Source: Selaginella moellendorffii (lineage: Eukaryota > Streptophyta > Lycopodiopsida > Selaginellales > Selaginellaceae). From it: DNA of 64,000 nt. Below the pieces are notes generated by a model, which was given only the letters and a program-made list of their open reading frames with translations, was not told the origin of the DNA and made no database searches. Each line of letters opens with the position of its first letter. The first letter of the stretch is position 1. Position numbers and translations under genes: made by a program. Location of the stretch: contig NW_003314282.1 in NCBI RefSeq assembly GCF_000143415.4, positions 1,480,100 through 1,544,099 on the forward strand, in the 5' to 3' direction. Below, one piece after another: positions 56,874 to 64,000 of the stretch.

Positions 56874-58623
56874 CGCTGGTCGATGGAGAGAAACGATTTT
56901 TTCCTTTTTTCGTTCGTCGGTGGCAGTCTCAAGAACTCTAAAGCCCCAAAACGAGCACGAGGAACACTACAGAAAGACCAACTTTGACAGGCAGAGAAGG
57001 AAAAAGAAAAGGAAAATCCCGGCGAATTCTTCTCTCCGCTCACATTGTTTATTCTCCTCCTTGAGGCCTCTCTTCTTTCTCTTTCATTCTTCGGTAATAT
57101 CTCGAGAGGAAATGTTACCTCGCAGTCACTCGCGACTGGCAATCACGCAATCAATCCATCAAATCGTTGGGTGTTGGTATGTTGGTGTTGTCACCAGACC
57201 AACTAGACCATGATAAAAACAAAAACCCACCCGTGTGCCACAGCAAGGAAAGAAAGAAGAAAACAAGACGAGCGAGAGAGAAGATTGATGGAAAGGAGAG
57301 AAAGATGGAGGAAGAACAAGACAAAGCAATCAGAGTGAATAGCTTTAGAAAAGTTCCACGAGCACCCCTTTGAATGCCAAAAGATTTTAAGGGAGAGAGG
57401 AGGAAGAGGAACAAGAAAAGGGAATGCGAGCGAGGAATGATGGGCGAGAAAGAGGCTCCTTCCAAATTCCAATTCCATTCCAACCATTAAAGCGATGGCA
57501 GGGCAGAGCGCAGGCGCAGCACAGATAACTAAATGTGAAAGCCACAGCGCATTGACACAGATTTGGAAAGCTCTAAAAGTATTGATCTTGAGCGTGTGCA
57601 AGTAATCAGGGAGGGATTTGCGCTAAACACGAGCTCAAACAAATCACCTGGAAAGATTGAAGGACGATCCAGCCCCACGCGCGTGTGTATCTGCTGGTGT
57701 GCGTGCACACGAGTCGTTCTCTGGGGAAAAAATCCCTCCCTGACGTGCCAGGAGCGCCCATCTCTCCTGAAAAACCCTAAAATGGTTCAAGATAAAGTTA
57801 AATGTAACTAGAAGACTCCAGAGATAATTCTATTGGTTTTTGCCACCCAAAAAGTGGCAACTGCCAAACTTTCTATGGCTGTGCCCCTTAGGGTGGGGCG
57901 AACAATCCAAGCCAGATCCATGTGGCAGCAGTGGAATGGTACTATGTGGCAGTTTGCTGTTACTTCTTTATTGACTTCTTGCCTCTCACTGCCCAAGGTG
58001 TGCCCAGCTCCAATCTAGCCCGATCAAGGCCTCCTTTCTGCTGGGAATGATGCAGCCTAATACCATTCATTGCAGTAGATTCATATTCCTAGTGCCAACT
58101 CCTCAAGCATTCTCCTCTTGTACCATGATAGTAACTCATTTTTTTCTCTCCCTGAGTGATGCTTGACACCTCTTTATACTTGGGATCACCATGTTTCCAT
58201 GGCTGACTGCAAGTCCCTTGTATATTTGTATTTACACAACCAAAAGATGTTGGGCATGCCTTTATCTCTCTTAGACAACAAGGATACCTCCAGAACACTC
58301 CACCTCAAGCTCAAGAACACTATGTTTCCATGACTGATCACAAGCTACACAAAGACTCTCTCTAGCTTGACTATGGGATGGTGACTGAGTTCCTTGCTCA
58401 CTTTAGACATGGAAGAACTTCAAACACACTTATGTAAATTCAAACAAGCTTAAGAATATTATATATATCCTAGCCTAATGATCATTAAAAAGATATTTCA
58501 ATTCTCTTGCATGATCCAAAATCTCTAAATGCTTGATCCACTATCTTTTTCCCAAAAGTCATCATATGATTGATCTACCTTGGTAAGTTGAGATTTAAAA
58601 TCTTAAGTTAGTGAAATAGTAAA
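56874..58623. other. P450 upstream region and intergenic DNA
   Basis: The first several hundred bases probably hold the P450 promoter and leader (AG/CT-rich near 57000-57420; a GC-richer patch with cacgcgcgtgtg near 57676). Beyond 57780 nothing is assigned. Confidence 0.4.
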
Positions 58624-59092
58624 TATAAGCAACCAAAGAGAATAACTCAAAAAACGATTTATAAATGTTTAAATATAAAGAGAAAGAGCTTATGAACAAG
58701 AATACACCTTTTTTTCCAATTAGTTAAGGGTCTTTCTTGAAGTATTTGGGGTGAAATATCTTTGGGTTTAAATAGTATTGGGTTAAATGACCTTTCAAGA
58801 AGTTTAAATTTAAGAACTTATATTTAGTATCAAAGGGGTTTCAAGTTTAATTTTGTTAACTAGCTTAAAAGACTTTATTGGTTGGCTGCTCTCGGGAGAG
58901 GAAGCATGGTGGATTATAAATAAATAAAAAATAGTTCAAAAGATAATTTATAAAAGGTTAAAATATAAAGGGAAAAGATACCCTTTTTTCCAATCAATTA
59001 AAAATTTTAGGATAGTTAAGGTGAAGTATTATTAGGTTTGAATAGTACTAAGTTGAATAACCTCCTAAGAAGTTCAAATTCAAAAGCTTATA
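58624..59092 (+). mobile_element. Cassandra-like TRIM retrotransposon, core-deleted
   Basis: The 5' LTR 58624-58822 (begins TATAAGCAACCAAA, ends CTTATA) and the 3' LTR 58915-59092 (ends GCTTATA) flank a 92-base core starting TTTAGTATCAAAGGGG (primer site, worn) and ending GCATGGTGGA (purine tract). 5S-like blocks are at 58748-58803 and 59019-59073. Flanks gtaaa/ataaa match 4 of 5 bases, consistent with a target-site duplication. Confidence 0.85.
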
Positions 59093-60929
59093 ATAAAATT
59101 TTCATCTCTATTTGAATATCCTCCTCTTTTCTACCTTTAGCTTGAGATTCTATTGCAAGGATCTGGTGATGTATTTACTTGCATGAACACCTCCCTAACC
59201 TCTTAGGCATCTATTAAAAACATCTAGGAAATCAATTCTCTATCCTAGTGAATAAAGACTTTTTAAGCTTGCCCAAGAAATAATTTTGTAATTACCAATC
59301 CTAAAGTGTCAATCAAAGCATTTGCATAAGCTCATTCTATTTCAAACTCGTTCTACTTCCTTAATATGGATCTTAAGTATAAGTTGTCAATTGTTAAGAC
59401 TCAAGAATTTCTTCCTAAACTTGCATTTACCAATCGAAGTCTAATTCTTTCTTATTGGCATTGTATGTCCTCCTAGAGAATTGTGTTGTATACAAGCCAC
59501 CTATTGACCTCTTTTAGTTGTGAAGAGAGTGGAGAGATGATCTTGATTTTAGTCTATTTAACCATGCCCTTTTAAACTTCCTGAAATTTTGTGGAATATA
59601 ACTACCGTTCAAACTCATGGAGGGCAAATTGTTGGTCCCCTATACATGGTTAGCTCAAAAATTGAGTTATAGGATGTTGGGATATACATATCTTCCTCGT
59701 TCACACTCAGGTATCTTTATGGTTTTGATGCTTGCCTACATAACAAGTATACATGTTTTCTTTCATAGGCCCCTATGAGTTCCACAACATCTTACATTCC
59801 TCCTAATTTAGACCATCTAGCACCTCTCTAGCTATGGCCCTTCTTCTATAACGAATATTTGACCAATTACCACTATCTTTTAAATTAGATAGCTAATTCT
59901 ATTCATCCTGACTTTCAAGAATCTTGAACTACATACCAAATCTCTAATTCTTTTGGAGTCCTCCCCTTACATCCCACAAGGATTAACCAAATCCTCCAAA
60001 ATCTAGGACACAATCACTTTATGCTTTCACCCCACTTGTGGATATATCCAGCTCTAGATATATCCAACCTTAAATATATTAGGCCTTAAATATGTTTAGC
60101 CCTGGATATGTCCAACACTTTAGACACTTGGCTTTTTGGTGGGGTGAGATCATTTTGACATCATTTCATTTTCAGTCTTTAGATTTTAGGAATTCAATTT
60201 TGATACTTCCACATATCACAACACTCACCATGTGTTGCTCATTCATTTATCTTTTACTAGAGACTTTTTTATCTATTGATTGTTCCTTAAATGCTTTTCT
60301 GGGAATTCTACTCCCATTCTCAACTTTTTAAGTTGGAACTTTTATTCCAAACCTATTATACTTGTTTATAACACACCTTATCTCTCTCCTTTTAAGCGAA
60401 CTAAAAAAGGAGTAATTGCTTGGTAAGAGAGCTTTTAGTTGCCTCATATAAAATAACTAGTTTACATAATGAAAAGATTGGTAGATTCAATGTAGAAATG
60501 AAGGTGTTAATTCTACTTAGCTCAATAGGAGAACTAGCTTTGGTAGTAGTCAATAAAGACATTGACATCTTTGAAAAGGGGGTAAGTGTAATGCATGTCA
60601 TCATAGGATGTGGAGAGGCTTGATGCTCCAATGGGTAGGTACACTAGAGAGGAGGCTATGTGTGTCGTTGATCGTGCCACTTGACCCAGCAGTAGTTATG
60701 GGTGGGTACAGGAAGAATAGAATGAAATTTGGATATATTGTCACCATGGATCCTTGAAACATTAGGGGATAAATAGGGATAAAATAACCTTTAGTCATGC
60801 ATTTATACTATAGTCCCACAGTAGATACCTTCATTCATAGATGCCCCACAAGAGGAAGGACATACTTATGGATGCTCAATATATACAATTTCAAATTTAA
60901 GGGTAGAAATATACCTTGCTCAAGGGTAT
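59093..60929. other. Intergenic repeat-rich stretch
   Basis: No gene. Contains one more copy of the CACACCTTATCTCTCTCC repeat near 60372 and blocks (ggatatattgtcaccatgga-type, 60731; gaaggacatacttatggatg, 60856) shared with 49210 and 23290 respectively. Confidence 0.45.
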
Positions 60930-62135
60930 ACAAAAGAACCAATAGAGTCCGAGAGGGAATTGAGATGGAGTTCAAGATGGACCTGAGATGGAGTCTGAGA
61001 TGGACCTGAGATGGAGTTTGAGATGGATCTGAGGTGGAGTCCGAGATTGGCCTGAGATGGAGTCTGAGGTCAAGTCCAAGATGGATCTGAGATAAAGTCC
61101 GAGGTCGAGGCCGAGAAAGAGGCCAAGACCGAGACCGAGACTGAGACCAAGTTCGAGTCTGAGTTCAAGTTTGAGTCTGAATTCGAGGGTGAAAGCCCAA
61201 AGTGTTTGTCTCCTAAACCTTGGGGGGTTTAGTGAGCTCTAAAAGTATAGTAGGGAGAGGACTCTAGTGGAGCCAGTTTAGCTAGAAAAGGTGATTGTGA
61301 CCAAGGAAAGTTATACCTATGTGATGGGTGATGATATAACCACTGAGGAGTCTAAGGTTAAAGTGAACATAAACAGACAAATGAAATAACTTAGTGAAGT
61401 GTTCAAGAGTTAGCTTTAGCTTCTTTGGGAGATTGAATGGTCAATACTCCCAATCCAAGTGTGAGTGGCACTACCTACTTGGATACTTGGCATGGCTCAT
61501 TGAAACCTCGCTCTAACCACATGGCTAGGGCACCCAAAATCCTAGAAATGTTGTCTTGGAGTCCCAGACTGTGGAAAGGAAGAGGAATAGTCCTCTTATG
61601 TGGTGACCAAGGATGTGGTCATGTGGCAAGGGGGTTCCAGAGGTCAATAGGACATAGTGGCTAGGCCTTTGAGCCTTGACTCAGTGGCAGTGTTGGTGAA
61701 CACAACCGTGGATGGAAAGGGACTTGGTGGGGACCGAGAAAGGGATATTAGGGAAGGTTGTTCCTTATATCTACAGGCATCCTAAAGATGCTAAGGAGTG
61801 GATATGAAACGATCACTTATGGATAGATAGCCCAATCTTTGAGAGATGGGCTGTGATGTAAGTGGTGTTGGACTATGAGTGTGACAAAGGTGAATAAACA
61901 TAGCCTTAGTGTAATGGGCTGATATGTTGATGGCACCTTTGGGTGTCGGTCATGGGATCAGACACATGGAGCACTTGGACCAAGTGTAAAAGTTGAGTGG
62001 TATAGATACCATTCTTGGGGCTAATAAATCCTCAGGTCCGGAATAGGACTTATGGAGGTTGTGAGTGAGACTCCTCCATATGATCCGAGGTGTGGTTAAG
62101 TGACTAAAATAGAATGGAAAATTTAGTCACTTACA
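60930..62135 (+). repeat. Dispersed ~1.2-kb repeat, copy 2; candidate 5' LTR
   Basis: Co-linear with 18690-19830. It ends TTACA at 62131-62135 and is followed two bases later by TGGTATCGAAG (62139-62149), close to the initiator tRNA-Met primer site TGGTATCAGAG. This supports reading the repeat as an LTR of a larger element. The start of the LTR was not fixed. Confidence 0.65.
60955..61185 (+). repeat. Degenerate GAG-based tandem repeat tract
   Basis: Begins with 12- to 18-base units (GAGATGGAGTCT / GAGATGGACCT) and passes into six-base units (GACCGA, GAGACT, AAGTTC). It is purine-rich on the plus strand and the longer relative of the tract at 18716-18855. Confidence 0.85.
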
Positions 62136-62545
62136 ACTTGGTATCGAAGTTGTTCCTTAATCTAACTCTTATTGATGGCCAAATATGTTACCACTTGTAT
62201 TGGCATCGGAAGGTTTTAGAATTGGGCCTATCCTCAAAGAGTAGCATGTTAGGAGGATGTGGCTCTCCACTATATGAACTTGTATGCAATGTGGTGAATA
62301 GAAAGGGGCTAGTAAGGCAATGACTTTGCGATATTGGGAATAGTATAAAGTTTTCCTCAAAGAGTTGAGGATGTGATATAGATGAGTGTTTGACTTAGCA
62401 AATTGGCTAATGTAGTTATAGTAAACAATTATAGTTGGGATCACAGGAAAGATAGAGACTCCAAAATAATAAAGGAGTCATAAAATTATCCTCATATAGT
62501 TGAAGCTGGTGCTTATGAATTGCAGACCAAAATTAATAATCATGA

Positions 62546-63131
62546 TGTAAGCTTTTGAATTTGAATTTCCCAGGAGGTCATCCAACCCAGTACTATTCAA
62601 ACCCAAGAATGCTTAACCCCAAACATCCCAAAATCCTTAACCAATTGAAAAAAGGGGTGCACTTTTGTTCATGGGCCCTTTTCCTCTATATTTGAACCCT
62701 TATGGATTGTCTTTCAAGTCGTTCCCTTTGGTTATTTGCAATCCACCACACTTCTCTGCAAGTTTATGCCCTTCTGAATAGAAGTTGAGAGCTACAGCTC
62801 TCCCGAGAGCCCCACTCTCTTGACACCCTACCCCTTGGGTCGAGCCCAGCCGAAGCAAATTGGACTTGCCAAATCTCAATTAACATGTGGTGTGATTTTT
62901 CTAAGCCAACCAACAGAGTCGTATCCGAGACCACTTTGATACTAAATGTAAACTTTTGAATTTAGACTTCCTACAGCCCAATATTATTCAAACCCAAGGA
63001 TGCTTAACCTCAAGTATCCCAAGACCTTTAACTAATTAGAAAAGGGGGTGCACTTTTATTCATGAGCCCTTTCCCTTTATATTTGAACCCCTATGGATCG
63101 TTTCTCGAGTCATCCATTTTGGTTGCTTACA
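62546..63131 (-). mobile_element. Complete Cassandra-like TRIM retrotransposon with best-preserved 5S-like LTR
   Basis: Minus strand. 5' LTR 63131-62947 (begins TGTAAGCAACCAAA, ends GTTTACA); core 62946-62741 with primer site TAGTATCAAAGTGG; purine tract AGAAGTGTGGTGGA; 3' LTR 62740-62546 (begins TGCAAATAACC, ends GCTTACA). The 3' LTR holds GTTAAGCATTCTTGGG, AATAGTACTGGGTTGGATG and ACCTCCTGGGAAATTC in a row (62618-62562), almost the plant 5S rRNA A-box to C-box segment. Flanks catga/cgtga match 4 of 5 bases. The core encodes no protein. Confidence 0.9.
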
Positions 63132-64000
63132 CGTGAGAGGTCAAATATGAATGAGGACATAAGTCCTTGAAATGGTACCTTTAATAAATGTTGAAACAAA
63201 CCCAAAAAGTTGGGGGTGTACTTATAGGATGAGTCAGTATTCTCATCATATAGATGGATAATCCTAAGGGGCAAAAGTAACTTATAAGGAACGGAAAATA
63301 ATCAAGTGTTAGAGTAACACTTGCAAAGATGGTCCTTGTGAGTAGAACATGAATATAGGAAGTTGTATTCCAGTGAACTGGCATCTTCAAATACCCAAAA
63401 GGCTAAAACCTTATGAGTTATTGAATTGGCAAAAGTCCAAAAAGTTGGATAACTCAAGTGGAGTCAAAGAATAGTCCTAAAGGATTGGTAAAAACATTTG
63501 GACTGAGGTGTGTTGTATCCTAAGAAGGATGGGGAAGATCATAAGATTTAAGTATGAGAATAGTGGATATTTCATTAATAGCAGAATATGCCATATTAAA
63601 GTCATGGGAAAGGTGTTTCTATAAGAAAGCAACTTTAGTGCAGAGTTGCGTGTGAAGATTATGGTGCAATGCTAATTGATAGTTGGCATGAGAAATGACC
63701 ACTTTGGTCTTGGCAAAAATCTAGATACAAGTGGAAAGTGTTGTAAAGGAAGGCTCGTAGAGCCGATAGTGTGGAGACACCAAATGTGCTAAAGTGTGAT
63801 GTTTTAAGGTTAAATTAGTGGGTTCATGAGAACCCCTTGCTAAAGGAACCCAATGGAAATGAGAATGGCATAGCCTAAGTTGAAAGGTATATGGTTAAAG
63901 TGTGGTGACCAAAATAATGATGGAGGTGTGGAAGCACTAACAATGAGTTGTAAGACTTAACAACTATGAAGCAACTAAGCAAAAGGTGTAACATAATTGA
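63132..64000. other. Intergenic stretch to the window end
   Basis: AT-rich with short frames only; nothing recognised. Confidence 0.5.

Noticed and set aside
57150-57600. Minus-strand frames upstream of the P450 as extra exons
   Set aside because: The P450 already starts with a proper membrane anchor ATG at 56873; these frames are Ser/Phe/Leu-rich translations of purine-rich leader DNA.
62546-63131. Genuine 5S rRNA gene
   Set aside because: The resemblance covers only the internal promoter half, lies inside LTRs, occurs in both repeats of an element, and has many changes; the first half of 5S rRNA is not matched.

Overview
The window looks like nuclear DNA of a vascular plant with small introns (about 50-110 bp), most likely a lycophyte such as Selaginella moellendorffii. 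This is inferred from gene style (long intronless PLS-class PPR genes, tiny introns, plant-type GT90 and clan-85 P450 genes) and was not checked by a search. One 100-N assembly gap lies at 33312-33411.

Layout. (1) 1-9.2 kb is gene-rich and GC-richer: a Crinkler/fungal-type kinase-like gene at the left edge, a seven- or eight-exon enolase-phosphatase E1 gene (methionine salvage), and two tandem intronless PPR genes. (2) 11.1-12.7 kb carries a minus-strand, six-exon GT90 (CAP10/DUF821, rumi-like) glycosyltransferase. (3) 13.5-15.3 kb holds two dead PPR copies in divergent (head-to-head) orientation. (4) 15.3-24.2 kb is AT-rich repeat land with decayed transposon-like coding. (5) 24.8-37.4 kb is a tandem array of a roughly 5-kb unit (PPR, unknown exons, PPR 3' end, GNA-type lectin, LRR fragment). 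Unit 1 is fully decayed and locally scrambled. Unit 2 keeps an intact lectin ORF. The third unit holds a full-length PPR gene (35077-37389). A broken Crinkler-like P-loop gene follows on the minus strand. (6) 38-53 kb is repeats and retrotransposon debris. (7) 53.2-54.1 kb is a frameshifted lectin pseudogene, followed by a complete nine-exon cytochrome P450 (minus strand, 54.4-56.9 kb). (8) 58.6-64 kb is again repeats.

The most distinctive non-genic signal is a family of very small LTR elements (about 470-590 bp) at 40746-41318, 58624-59092 and 62546-63131, with a truncated fourth at 21915-22248. Their roughly 150-200-bp terminal repeats flank a short non-coding core that begins with an initiator-tRNA-Met-type primer binding site. 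In the better preserved copies the repeats carry a block that reads like the internal promoter half of plant 5S rRNA. This is the architecture of Cassandra TRIM retrotransposons.

The genes do not form one pathway. The salvage enzyme, the Golgi/ER glycosyltransferase, the P450 and the organelle-targeted PPR proteins are independent housekeeping or family genes. The tandem array shows local birth and decay of PPR and lectin genes.
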